Assembly: GCF_002443255.2 (NCBI RefSeq)
Contig: NW_019211457.1
Span: 14,421,353-14,485,352 of the forward strand
DNA: 64,000 nt
Reading direction: 5' to 3'
Source: Varroa destructor
Taxonomy: Eukaryota > Arthropoda > Arachnida > Mesostigmata > Varroidae
Below, piece by piece: positions 36,604 through 49,327 of the stretch. Every line of letters begins with the position of its first letter. Positions within the stretch are counted from its first letter, which is position 1. The translations under genes were made by a program, and so were the position numbers. The notes under the pieces were generated by a model that searched no databases, was not told the DNA's origin, and worked only from the letters and a program-made list of their open reading frames with translations.

Positions 36604-38021
36604 CATGATTAGAGAAATATTGAGAACAAAACGGGACAGAAAGAAATTAAGTATAAACTATACGAATGAGAGAGACGAACTATCAAGAGGGAAAATATAT
36701 AGAACTATTATTATTATGAAGACATAGTTCATGAAGGTGGTCGTTTGAACGAGTCCATTAGAGAAGATCGTAGAAAAGACAAGCTGCAAATGTAATATTG
36801 AGATGCGAATTGGTACAAACGCTATACGGATATAGAAGTACGTATGGTAATGCGGGGATAAATACAAAGCCTATCGGGCGGGACTGATGGAAATCTCTCG
36901 AAAAACAGAACCTTAGATGGTGGAGCAACGTGAATAAACGTAAATAGATGTACGATACATCTCTCAACTGTCTGTTGTGTTCTATTTCTAGCTTGAAGGA
37001 ACTATGTTAGTTCGTGCTAGGGAACAGTACACGTAATGAAATTGAAAACTGTGCACTCGGTAATAAGGAGAGGGACATACAATCGCGAATAGATGTACGA
37101 TATATATCTATTCTACACATTGAAGATAACCGCGGTAAGTCACGCTACGAAACAGTAGACGTCATGAAATTCAAAACTATATATATGACTAGAAAGGACT
37201 CTGGAATATTGAGGGGGACATAGCGCATGAGCTGTGGTCGTTACTCGTTTGATGCTCAGTTTCCACATGTACAAAATTGAGACAACTGTTGTTTAAAAGT
37301 ATGTGATAACGGTAATACATAACGAGACCCTGGAACGGTTATAAATTTTTTTATGCCGAACGGGCGTTTCGCCCTTGGAAAGCTAAAAGTTGACTTTTTG
37401 CCCATCGCTTCCATTTACCTGGGCTAGATATAAAAACCTAGGGTGGTTGTCATTTTCTTTTTGCTGCGTTGTTTAGTGTGAAGCTTTTCAAGCTTTAATT
37501 AAATTAACTAATAAATATCAGAAATCGTAATTATTGCTAATGAAGGATGGTAGCAAATTACGGCTTCGTGGACTGTACTTTTTATTTATTTTACTGTAAC
37601 TAATGACTTGTTTCTAGCCTCCCAGCTAAGAAAATGCTACTCAAAAAGTCAGGCCTTTTATAATAAACATATATCGTGATGATTAAAGCAGTTTAGATCG
37701 TTGCCGTCTTTGCGCACCGAGCAACCACCCCAGCAAAGAAACCGTCGTTCGAAATCAATTGTCTCGTTGCGTTATGGCACCGGATAGTTCGCGCCAAAAT
37801 TTGCGCTGTTCCGTTGCAACATACACGAAGTTTAACAGAACTTACTGATGCAGAGTTGAAAAGTATCATGTGTAAGCGCTAAACTCTTATAAGAGATGTT
37901 TGTTTAAATCACCAGCCTTAGTTGCTGCTTAGTGATAGCTCTAGACCTGGCTTCGCCGACCGACTGATTGCTCTTCTACCGGTAAACGGGCGCTTCGTGC
38001 ATCTTGCTGCTTCGTGCAGCT

Positions 38022-38070
38022 TGCCAGCAGCTTGCCACCGCCTCGCTGTGACGGTGGCAAGCTGCTGGCA
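38022..38070. repeat. 19-bp perfect GC-rich hairpin
   Basis: Arms 38022-38040 (TGCCAGCAGCTTGCC...) and 38052-38070 are exact reverse complements around an 11-base loop (CCTCGCTGTGA). Stem GC is about 68 percent in a mostly AT-rich region. Just upstream, CTTCGTGCA and CTTGC words repeat (about 37992-38023). No gene is recognised around it; a structured RNA or a local inverted duplication are both possible. Confidence 0.95.
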
Positions 38071-39640
38071 TTCAGTAAAACATCAAGGGTAAGGCATTGG
38101 CACTACTCACAACGTAAGGCATCTACCGCTAGCACTATCGCCATGGTGACGCTTTGTGTCCTATGCTGCTGCCCTCGCTGCTACTTCCGACACAAGCTTC
38201 CTCTTTTAGGTCAAACGTATCGTCGCCGTAATCATCGTTTTCTTCCGTCGACGCCCAGTGCGTTTAGCTTAGTTCCGGCTTGTTGACCGTGCCATTAACT
38301 GTACCATGGCAAAGTTCTCTGTTGAAATATGTAATACGCTATAGATTCTATTCATACTCATCGACTGAAAGGGTGACGGAGTACACGAATGACGCTGTTG
38401 ACGGTGGATATGCTAGCAGACACCGCAGATAATTAACAGAGAACCATGCTCAGGGCGGGTCGACAGACAACACTGTGTCAAACGTACATATTTGGTCCTA
38501 AAGCTGCCAATGGCATTATATGATCATGGGACGGAAATAAACGAGGTTCCATAAAGGGCTCTTTTCTTTTCGACTGTTTAGACATAGGCGACTTAATACT
38601 GCCCCACTAACTGGAAATCAGTACAGTATACGAGTACCCGGTCATCTTGAAACTCAAGTGAAGTGTTTTTGGTAAATTTTAATATTAAAATAAATCGAAA
38701 AATACGGTAAGTAGAAATCTAGTAAACGGCATAGTTTTCTATAGATGTTAAAACAAATAATTTAGTATGTTCTATAGAATAACTAACTCTACACACTTTT
38801 ACCTGTTCGTTTATCTATTATAAGGTTTGTTGTTGTCCTCAGTTACAAGTGCGGTACCTATTGGCGATACTGTATGTCGCTAGTGTAACAAATTGTGCCC
38901 TAATATTATGATTAAGTATTCGAGATAAACTAATCTTAATAGATTGAAATGACTTAATCATGAACTATATCTTGCTTATTTGTAGTTCGCATGGAGCATT
39001 CATCGTTCAACAAGGTAAATGTGAAGGTAACAGTTATATACGTGACTCGCTGGCATCAACAACATTTAGTGAATAAATATATTTTCTCTTTGAATAATGG
39101 AATCAGCTTTTCTTTTGCTGTCTCAATATCATTATCTCAAATCATGAAGCGTAAAGTTCACCAATAGAAGCAACAATTACGGTACTTAGACACCCCAAAT
39201 TACGTGTAAATGTTTTTTATATCCACGCCGATCTTTCCGAGAGTTTGTCTTAAGCTAAGCCACTTCCTCAACACTTCGAATTCTAAATTAGAATAGAATA
39301 TATAAAACTAAATAGAATATATAAAACGTTTTTTTTTGTGATTTAAAGATTTGTATTTTCTCTTATTCCTTCTTCGCCGTGCTGCCACTCTAAAGACAGA
39401 AAAGGTCAGATATGTCAGTTGCCGCAAGCCCGTGTGATGGAGTGAAAACCACAGGGAAGAGTCCGTTGTAATCTCTTACTCCGTTGTAATTTGTGAACAA
39501 TCCTTAGGATAGACACTGAGCCTTGCCATATATATTATTTTCACTAATGTGGGTTTCGCTGAATGGGACGCATCGCTTCAGGTTTGTACGATGTGCACCG
39601 AAGCGCCTCTAAGCCAATTTGGGCTTTTTGTCTTCTTCAG

Positions 39641-39935
39641 AATATTTTATCTTAGTGGCGCGTCACACACAAGGATGTACCCAACGAACGACCCACCACT
39701 GTTGAATGTCCGCCAAGCAAAATTCTTAATTGCTGAATCGTTTCGCCAACTCATTCTGGTCGCTGTTAAACGCAAAGATGCCGATATGCTGACGGATAAG
39801 GAAGACTTCACTCTCGTATATTATACGTCCCATGTACACTGTCACAAGTGTTTTACCAGTACAGAAATTATGTTAACAATTGGATTTCCATTGAGAATAG
39901 CCGACTATAGCAGCGACTGCGAATTCAGAGTGTAG
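39641..39935 (+). CDS. Unrecognised terminal-exon-like ORF (97 aa)
   Basis: The acceptor GTCTTCTTCAG is followed by 98 codons in one frame ending TAG at 39933-39935, with AATAAA at 40043-40048. The frame contains MYPTNDPPLLNVRQAKFLIAE, then VKRKDADMLTDKEDF, and later HVHCHKCF. It is not low-complexity and reads like a folded protein, but I do not recognise it, and no upstream exon could be linked. The frame stays open upstream to about 39549, so it might also be a short single-exon gene. Confidence 0.28.
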
Positions 39936-40042
39936 TTTGTCACATGCAAATCGACGCCAGAAGTATACTCTCGTTCATGATGGAATCTGTAATGTATAGG
40001 CCAAAGGCACTTAAAGCCTTCAATTTACAAATTAAGCTGTTT

Positions 40043-40048
40043 AATAAA
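40043..40048 (+). promoter_or_regulatory. Possible polyadenylation signal
   Basis: AATAAA 108 bases after the stop of the ORF ending at 39935. Meaningful only if that ORF is an exon. Confidence 0.25.
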
Positions 40049-41877
40049 CTATAATTTGCATTAAACTCAATGGCAGACAATAGCAGCTCTCAAAAACGCT
40101 GCTTTAAATTATTGTAGTCATGCATACCGGGGTATGAAGACAGCGCTGGATTCCTCCGCATCAAACAAAGAATCCCACGGATACAAGACACATTTAATAG
40201 TCTTCTCAATTAGCGTATAAGGCTAATATTTGTTTGTTAAGATGGGGTGATAGGCGATTGATGAGCATCCCGGTGATTATGTAAATTTTGGTACAAGGAA
40301 AGATAGTAGCGACAGTATAAAATGTATGCCATGATATGCCGTACTGACAAGTGATTAAGTGGGCGTCCACCGCAATTTACCTCATGCAAGGATGAGGAAA
40401 AAGCTAGCCGCTCTGATCAATGTTTGTGCGAACTGATCCCGATGTATGCTAAAACATCGCCCTGCTCCGAATAGAAAAATGCTAATCCGCAGGAACCCAA
40501 GTCAGCTTTGAAGAGTATAACGAATAGACGATGCATATACCGTTCACATCAAACTCTACAACTTTTTGCGAACTGTGCTCCTGGATACAGGTCACCACAG
40601 TACGCAAAATCATTACGAGACCAAATGATATTCAACTTAATGCTGGCTCTGCACAGAAGGAAATAGGTATCAAGCTACCTCTAACCGGTAAAAAGCAACG
40701 TACTCTGCTAGCACGTTGGCGCAAAGTGGACGAACAGGCCAGCCCACACTGAAGTCACGCATAAGGTATAAACAGCAACAATGCATCTATTACACAGGAA
40801 CACGTCTAGAGGTCACATCATACAATGAGCTATACTGAAAGGTCAAGCACTATCGAGAAAATCCAGCACCAAAGCGGTTAAAAAATATTAAGCACAGGGC
40901 TACTGGAATCAACGTACGAAATAAGACACGTACAGTTTCAACGACGATTAGCAGTGCTATGGGTGAAAGCATTTGCTAAACCCGAAAGAACGACTCAGCC
41001 GCCAGCACCCATAGCAGTATATGCACTGCTCATAGCAACAGTGTTAACGAATTAAATCAAATGCATAACATAATTACTAGTCAGTTAGCTTATGCTGACG
41101 ATTAGATCACTCTTGTGGCCCAGTTTTTAGTAGCAGCGACGAATCCCATAGTGATAGACTGCCGCGTCCGTGTGCACGATGTAGTCAAATTTCCGGGTCA
41201 AAGATTAGCTAACTAATGTAATACCTGATAAACAAAGCTGTAGGTGATTTTTGACATTTTGACTTCCATACTCTAATCCCTTTTATTGTAATGCAAATTG
41301 ACTGATACTGTTATTAATAATATACATGTATGTATGGAATATCGGAGGTGTTCCGCAATTTTTTAAGTCTTAAATAATTGCTTTTGTTCCACCAAAAAAA
41401 AACCTTCATTAGCATTAAATTAGGGGCAGGCCTAGTTTTGTCACTCAAACACTTATAATGAAAGCTGAAGCTTTCATGAAGAAGCTTACAAGTTGTCAGT
41501 GCAGGCAAAATCCGCGCCATGTGTAATTGTCTCTACGCCGCTAACTCTATCAAACGAAACCCGATGTTTCAGAATTACAACACAAATATCGCAACGCCTC
41601 CGACATAGATTGAGTTATTTGACCTTCGCGGAAACTGCCATTAGAACTGCTTGCCTCACAAGGTTGCGTATTAGCCTTCCTTATGATTTGTTTTGGTTGC
41701 GTTTTCTCAGCTAACATTAAGTTTCAAATCCGGCTGAGGGATGACCGCTATAGCTGCAGGCTGTCGAATATCGCAAAGGACGCCGCAGCTATACTATGCA
41801 CGCGTTTAGTTAATTGCCATTGCTACTAGCGGCTAAGTCCACAAACAACTCTGCAAAGATATCTCGGCTCATCTTAC

Positions 41878-41986
41878 CTGGCAGTACTCTACTAGTCGCT
41901 GCTAAGAGCAGAGCGGAGATCCGGCTGGCCGTCAATCTTCTGAAGAGTAGCCTGGGTGTTGTAGATTCATCGATGTTTCTGCCCAT
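41878..41986 (-). CDS. Possible first coding exon, presequence-like
   Basis: On the reverse strand an ATG at 41986 opens a frame of 36 codons plus one base (MGRNIDESTTPRLLFRRLTA, then SRISALLLAATSRVLP) ending at a consensus CAG|GTAAGA donor. The Arg/Ser/Leu-rich, acid-poor second half resembles a mitochondrial targeting peptide. No continuation exon was recognised at lower coordinates, and a competing forward frame overlaps nearby. Confidence 0.18.
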
Positions 41987-42037
41987 ATACCGAAATCCGT
42001 CTTGTCATCGGCGTTGATTATCGTTACTTTCCCCCAG

Positions 42038-42228
42038 GAACGAGACTGGAAGGAGATGGAAAAAGGAGAAAGTTCATGTTTAGAAGGGGAATCCAAGCAC
42101 ACAGCCAAACGGTCCGTCTGGGCACCAACGCTGACTCTCTGGCAACAGTGGCTCTCAAGAAGACCTCCGCCTTCTGCATCGTTTACAGCCCTAATATTTT
42201 TCCTAAGTGCCGCAAGCAAAGTGCCTAA
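42038..42228 (+). CDS. Unassigned exon-like segment
   Basis: A strong acceptor (TACTTTCCCCCAG) precedes 63 codons in one frame ending TAA (RLEGDGKRRKFMFRRGIQAH, later LATVALKKTSAFCIVYSPNIF). Two other frames, one on each strand, are also open across much of 41.9-42.25 kb, so composition alone may explain the openness. Not recognised. Confidence 0.18.
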
Positions 42229-42555
42229 TTGTCCACGATCTTCATTCGATTAGGACCTATAGTGGCCAGCCGGTACATTATAGCCTTGCGTGGAGCGGAA
42301 TCCCCGATTCGCCTCGATCATCTTCCAAACTTCAAGATCTTGCTATTTTTATTTTAGTACTTTTAGCCACTAATAAATGCTTAATCTCTTGGGAAACACA
42401 GCTAATACGACTGTTTTTATGAAACCGTAGAAAATTACTAGGAAGTTTTCTGGGGACGTGACTGTTCCCTTGAGACTAATGATTTCGTAATTCAACGTGA
42501 TCTGAACTAGCAGCTATCTGTTATGTAGTTTCTTATCTGTATATATCTATATGTA

Positions 42556-42849
42556 CTATAATGGTTTGCAGGATGGCTTAGCTTTGTCGTCGGGAGGCAG
42601 AGACGAGACTTTCACGGTCACTTGCTCTGCGCTTATAAATTTGTCTCCACGGGACTCGATGAGCGTAAGTAGCTCGGTCGCCAGATACGGGCGTCGTGAA
42701 TAAAAATAAAACAACAGGAAGTACGACCGTCGCGTATGACAGGAAACTAGTATTCTTGTGAAAGGCGATGCAAAACTAAGTTCGTAATCGTCATCTGACC
42801 GGCGATAATGACGGTAATCTTCTGAGCAGCCATCGGTAAAGTATTTCAT
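42556..42849 (-). CDS. Unrecognised 97-aa ORF
   Basis: Complete ATG-to-TAG frame on the reverse strand, with an acidic/Tyr-rich start (SDDDYELSF), a hydrophobic segment (SYFLLFYFY) and a tail LLTLIESRGDKFISAEQVTV...DDKAKPSCKPL. A reverse-strand AATAAA-like string lies near 42350. Could be a small gene or terminal exon; no family recognised. Confidence 0.2.
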   Translation of the reverse strand: MKYFTDGCSEDYRHYRRSDDDYELSFASPFTRILVSCHTRRSYFLLFYFYSRRPYLATELLTLIESRGDKFISAEQVTVKVSSLPPDDKAKPSCKPL

Positions 42850-44531
42850 TATTAAATCACAAACGCTTCAGAGTTATTACTGACTCATGATGAGGGAATG
42901 GTACCATTATCTATGCACAGCGTATAGCCTGTACGTAGGAAATGTTCCAGGAACTATTGCCATAGCCGGTTGTAGTGAGCATGTGCTGGAGGAGGCGAGA
43001 ACGGATTTTCTCGTGTTTGCTGAGAGCGGTGAGTGTGTAACCAATCTTAGAACCTTTCCAAATCGTTAGAATTTGCTATAGATTACGGCGGCTAACGCGA
43101 GGTAGAAAAATGTATGTTTTTTTTATTGTTGTTGTATCTATTGTATCCGCTAGGAGTATTACATTTACTAAGTATTGTTTCAAATAGACCACATATCGTA
43201 TATGGCGAAATGCCATACACTTTGTACTCGACGGCTGAACGTGATCGTATACCGATGTCGTTTTTCTACGTCGAGAAGTGGTGGCCATTTATGAACACCT
43301 TATAGTGCCTTTAACAATAAGGATTCGTACTTCTCATTCACCTGTTTCGTACGTGATAACTGACGAGAGAATACAACGAAGATGCACCGATTTTACTTAC
43401 GTAAGACGTTCCACCAACACGGACAAAGATTACGATCACGGATACACTTGCTTAAAAAGCTCAAGCTTTTCACGAAATGAGCTTGCGGCTTAATTGTTAA
43501 TAATGGCATCATTTTGATGTATATTTTTTGCTTTAGAACGAAAGAACTCGCTACTGCCACCGATTTCATCTCGACTGGTAGAGCAGTTTACAATAGAAAA
43601 GCTTGCCTTGTTTCATTCGCGTCGCCTTCGGCCAAAAAAATCGTACGTCGCTTTATATAAATACGGCACGGCGATTCACCAAAACGGTCAATATGGATTT
43701 ACACCGTAGCATACAGGGAAGACTCAATGGGGCGTCAACGCTCTGAGGTTTCAACCGTTGGATTTAGCCACTCTGGATCCGCGATTCTGTTAGAAACCCA
43801 CTCGCCTGGTTGGTCATCGGCCTGACGTGGAGGTGCTCTCACGTGGAAAAGGATGATATGCCTGTAATAGCAAGGTGATCTCAAGGCCATGATTTATTGG
43901 GGAATTGTTTTGATAAAAATGCAGATACAACTCTATTCCATGGAAGAACCCGCTCGTCAACATGTAAAGGTGTCGATAGATCTGTGTAGGCGAGATCGGC
44001 ATACCGAGGCCTTGACTTTTCAAAATCCACTTAAATGTTTCCTGCTCGTATGTTTGGGGTGAGCAGCGGGTGTGACAACGTCAAGTTACACTTAACCCTA
44101 ACATACAAGTTAGGGTATAATGAAGGCTGTTGTGATTCGATGCGGGAACAAGCAAGGCTTGCAGACATGCTTGCGTAAACATTTTTTCGTACGCGTGCAA
44201 TGCAAACGGAAAGTTGTTCAATTGACGAACGGATCAAAGTTATTGAAAAAACCGTCGAGGAAATCATAATCTGATTGTTCCAAAGTATTGCGTATCATAC
44301 TCCTGTAGACCGAATATTTGTTAGATATTTCCTATTATGAAATATTTTTCGGTTTATCTTGTACCTGTCGTTTATTTACGAAGGGCCATGATTGCCGTAC
44401 CACAGCACACCCACATTATATTAGCATCGAGTTATCGGCGAATTCAGCCGAACTACGTAGGTTGTATTGCTCAAGTTAGGAAGTGATGAATTCTTTTATA
44501 TCGATATCACTGAGGTGCGGCATGTGGACGT

Positions 44532-44563
44532 TACCGAAGGCTAGTTTTTTCTAGTCTTCGGTA
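44532..44563. repeat. Foldback with T6 loop
   Basis: TACCGAAGGCTAG and CTAGTCTTCGGTA pair over 13 positions with one mismatch (a G-T wobble) around TTTTTT. No adjacent gene. Confidence 0.8.
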
Positions 44564-46265
44564 GGATGGTAGGCTGGCAATAGTCGGCAGAGTCAGTAGA
44601 GAACACTGTCCGTATGTTGGAAACGCCGTCGATACTTACTCGGTTATCCAGCACCCACAGGCATTTCCAATGGCTATCTGTAATATGCTTCCGTGCAGAA
44701 ATTTTATAGGTCGTATTTCTAATCTTTGCAAATTGACAGAGACAAATTCCCTATGCTGGGAATTGCAAAGGTTCCAAACTGCAGGTAATTTAACTGACTG
44801 TGAAAAATACTAAATGCACGGGCCGCTACCGCCTTATTTCGGATATTGGCTAGACACGTTGATCGCGTTTCCATGCTTCAAAGCTCACATCTAGCCTGTG
44901 ACGCTCAATCAAGTGGCCAGTTCGAGCAGCACATCTCAATTAACGTATTTTGTGTATGAGTACACGATGGAAAAACATCGTAAACGATCGGTAACCTTGT
45001 GCGTTGCTAAAAGCCGTCAGCTTTGGCAATTTCCTCTTTATTAATGGAGCCATCGCTTCCTAGATTGTGAGCAAAGATAGTTTTATCAATTCTATACTAG
45101 CTAAAAACGAGCCATCCTTAAGGCAAAGAAGCTTTGGCAAAAACATAAGCTCGTAAAAAAAATACCAAAAAAAACTATTAACCAGAAACTATTATTCATG
45201 TTGACGTTGTAGGAAAATAATAACGTACTTGGCCCACAACAGGCCGGTTGCGTCCTGTAGGCAACTAAAGAAAATTTGGCTAGTAATAATGCGCTAGCAT
45301 GCCCCTGTCATGAAATACCTGTTTTATTTCAATATTTTGTACGTAATTACCTGGAGTTAATAAGTAAACAAGTTCATTCAGGTACCGATTAGATTCTGAC
45401 CCGGTTTCATCTGTCACGTGCCGTTATGCCGCTTTTTGCCAGTGCTAGATTTGATTAGTGTTCCCTCAAAGTCTTCAAGTGAGGGCACCAGTAAAGTGTC
45501 GATCGGATTTTCCTCTACAGTCTTTGTAAATAATAGTGCCGACTCAAAATTCTTGTTAGAAAAGCTATTGGAAACTAGCAGCTGATTAACATGCGGCCGG
45601 TCCTAAATGCACTAAAATGACAATCGGCAAACTCGATTCCGCAGTTTTGTAATGTTGACCGTTGCGTAGTTGTATCTCTAGTCGTACCATTCTGTTGTTT
45701 CAAGTCTGGTCGGCCCGTAGCGCCGCATGGCTTGACTAGCGGTCAGTTGATGTACATCACTGCAGCATCTGAAAGCGCTGGTAATCAGGGCTGATTTACA
45801 TCGTGTAAGCCAGTCTGATCAGCATATATTGGATTGTTTCCTGTGTGGCACGCTAAATAGCGATCTTAGTGAAATTTGGGAAATGCTGCTTTAACCTTGC
45901 AGCCACAAATTTAAGGCCACTGACATTTGCCACATAGGTAGCTGTTCAGAAGTCAGACGCCATTTCTTCCTCAATACTTTATATCAGGAAATACACTAAA
46001 AATATATTTAAAAAAGAATACATATGAAATGTTCATGCTACTAAATAGAGTGAAATTGAACCTATTTTGTATATAGGTTTATAATGCATAACGCCAGCCG
46101 TTAACGTGCCTGCGTATAACGAAGCCAGAATATAGCGTTTTTGTGCGCTACGTATTAAATGATCTATTTAATGCACGCATTTATGTAACTAACAATACTG
46201 GTTTCACCGATAGGTTGACAGCTTGTCAACGTTGCTGCCCGCAGTGCTCAGGTCCAACATATACC

Positions 46266-46340
46266 ATATACAATGTGGATTATATGTATATAGGTATATC
46301 ATATACAATGTAGATATATATAGATATATACGATGTAGAT
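46266..46340. repeat. Three-copy AT-rich minisatellite
   Basis: ATATACAATGTGGAT (46266), ATATACAATGTAGAT (46301) and ATATACGATGTAGAT (46326) are separated by TA-rich spacers of 20 and 10 bases. Confidence 0.75.
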
Positions 46341-47133
46341 TATGATAGGACAATAACTTAAATACCGCTATCCTGTTCCACCCAGATTTATTCTTGGTTT
46401 GTAATTTGTGCGCCATATTGCCGACGGCTTTTGGCACATAGAAATGATGAAATTTGCACCAGCCGTGCCAACTTAAGCATAATCCGTCAGTTGTTATTAA
46501 ATTGAACATGAGAATTGTTTTCTAGACTGTCTTAATAGTTTCGAAGATCCTAACGTCGATCTGTAAACGTTGGTCGAATTTACGAAGAGGACTCCACATG
46601 TTACTGGTTTTCTCCCGGTGAACAGTTTTTCCTTTTAGAAAATACTTATTAATCTTAGTGTTTCGTGCAAATGTACCAAAGGTGAAACGGCACGGACGAA
46701 AACGACAACAGAAAACTCATGGTGGCAAACAATAAAACAGCGATCGAGAAGTTGATGATTGCTGATGAAATGGGTTGAGTGGGCTTGTTAGACTCCAATG
46801 CCTGCAGAATCGCCTGTATTTTAATAATAGTATGACGTATCTTCGATCCATAGAATGTATTTGTGTTTTTAGAGTGTTTATGTGGAAGTTAGTTTTATTT
46901 TGGCGATGAAAATGCTAGACGTAGCTTGTTGCTTTTTATCCGCACGGAAGCCTGATGTTTTCTGACTAACGCGAGGTCAGTGCGGCTCCGTAGCACTTAT
47001 CACAACCAAGACGAATAGTAGTAAATGAGATGGCGTGGGCTTAGGGATCTTGGCTTAGATTCAGAATTTGTATGATTCTAGCAGTACGGATTAATATGCC
47101 TGCGCGACCAACATGCTCTTTTTTGTTTTATTC

Positions 47134-47160
47134 TTTTACGCTTTTATTGTAAGCGTAAAA
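47134..47160. repeat. 10-bp perfect hairpin
   Basis: TTTTACGCTT and AAGCGTAAAA flank a 7-base loop (TTATTGT). No association with a gene is seen. Confidence 0.85.
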
Positions 47161-48149
47161 ATATAGAACGACGTGGCATGACCTGTTATAAAGTAATCAT
47201 TTTTCGAACTTTATATTTTCTCCATATTTCCGTGTTTCGTGTTTACGTGAACATATAGCATTATCGTTAATACGTGTAGTCATTAATACTAATAAAAATT
47301 CAAAGCAAGCTTTACTGAAGCCATATCCAATTTTTTCGTCAGATGTATATAGTGAAAAGCCGATTACACTATAATACCCTCACTATAATACCATTAACAC
47401 AAATATATAACCGCCAATCAAACCGTGCTTATCGGTGACGGCCGGGTTCTGATTGTGGCTCGTAACACATTGAACTACAGCGTAATCATAAGAACAGCCT
47501 GCTGTTGTTGACTGGCGACGAAATACGAATAAACGCAGCATATCAGGGGTTACTTCAGACTCCTACTCCGCACTATGTACTTTAGAGCAAATACAGGGAC
47601 TTCGAGTGACATAAAATTTTGCCGTTGGCTACCAGCTCAAGGGACATGGTAAATGAAAGGCTGCACTAACTATGCGCCTGTACGTATATATCTATTTGTA
47701 TTTTGACATTATTGATGTGTTTTTGTTCACTGTCTCTTTTTAGCACAAATAGAGAAGCAAGGGAACATGAACCAGAGACTGAGAGTAGACTAGATCATTA
47801 TAGGTGCGTTAGGTGACATCGTCAAGTGTACTGAACTAGCGCCCGAAAGGCGCGTAGCGTACGTTTATTACTAGTTCGCTGTTCATCTGTCGCCATATTG
47901 TTATCGTATCTAGAGGGCGATGCTGATTAAGGTTATGGGGATGGTATGCTGAATGGGGATACCGGACGTAAAATTCGAAATACAGAGGGTCGAGGCAAGC
48001 GCATTTAATTCGACGCCGTTGCTACTTTTTTATGTTAGTATCTTAATAAATGCTGCAAACAGCTTCCGTATAGTGGCTGGAACTCACAAGAACCCCGATA
48101 ATCGTGGCAACAGCACCTACCTTGACGCGTATATATCGTCGTCGTGTAT

Positions 48150-49327
48150 ATGCGTCAGAACGCTGGCGACAATAGTACAGACAACAACGAGACCGACAAC
48201 GACGCGCGCTATGGTGTGGCTAAACCACAACACGGAAATACGCCACGCAGTATACAAAGTACACTACAGATACCTGTAGATAGCCGATTCAGCAAGATTA
48301 CTTTGATGTTCATTATAAGCGTCATCATTCAGAACGGGTGAGTCATAAAGATGTTGTAGGACGTACTTTTCAATAGACAAAGAATAAGCAGCTAAGGAGA
48401 ACTTTTTTAGGAAAGCCTAAAGATCTTTCAAGAAAAACCAAGCGCAGTGATGATGCACAAAGACCCTCATAGAGATATATATATATTGATGAGAGTGGGT
48501 TTCGCTTATTATCATTTTGATGTTAGTCGTACGTAATCGATACGAGGAAATGTTTTATATTGTATGATGAGCGTACGGCTAAGTACGAAACAAACCTCGT
48601 ACCGTGATAAAGGTAATACGCTTCGATTCTAAACAACCTATTTTGAGGCCGGAGAGGGTTCTCAGATACGGAAAATGCAATAATTCGTTCTTCTCATTCG
48701 TTTGTGTAATTCGTGAAGGTCTGAATTTATCGGTGATGTTTTATGTTTTTTATGATGAATTTGCTCATTTTTTTTAAATATATGACGAAATTCTCCATTC
48801 AGTTCAGCAAGCTTTAATTTTTGATGGAAGATTTCATATTTTGATATAGTCATCTTCCATGACATTACCCTTTCTACGTAGAGAACTACACTAACCAACA
48901 GATAGATCATTCGTTAAGCAGCTGGTGAATTTTTCACAGTTACTTAGGACAGAAATACACGAGTACTTTCACGATCTATTAAAAGGCTGAAAAAGTGAAT
49001 TTTTTAGTTTTTCTTCTAAAAAGCTACAGATGATTTTATTTTCCTCAAACTAATAGTTTGCTATCGTTAAACATCAAAATAGACTATCCTCAATATCTAA
49101 TGTAGCTAATTGTTGCTATAAAAATAAACGTGTCCCGAAAGCATTATACCATTGGCATCAGACACGTCTTTAATGAACGAGCCAGCTTGATACGCTTCGG
49201 TGGCGTTGACTCATCTATTGACGATTTTGATCGAACAACTGTTCTAATCAAGGCCTGGTTCTGGGTCACTGCTGATACGGTCAATATCACGCAGATCACA
49301 CCCACGTCATCGGTGAAGGTGGTTTAG
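48150..49327 (+). CDS. Speculative two-exon gene, membrane-anchored start
   Basis: Exon 1 (48150-48337) opens with ATG, is rich in Asn/Thr/Asp with N-x-S/T sites (DNSTDNNETDND), reaches a hydrophobic segment (KITLMFIISVII) and stops at a consensus GG|GTGAGT donor. Exon 2 (49162-49327) follows an acceptor with a poor pyrimidine tract (ATTGGCATCAG) and restores the frame (GG|A), reading HVFNERASLIRFGGVDSSID and ending VKVV. The total is 117 aa. The phases match and the donor is good, but the intron is 824 bp, the acceptor weak, and I recognise no family. Confidence 0.17.

Noticed and set aside
42038..42228. Faint resemblance to the NAC-alpha beta-strand region (VALKKTSAFCIVYSPNIF)
   Set aside because: The match covers about 20 positions, needs a gap, and neighbouring conserved NAC residues are absent.
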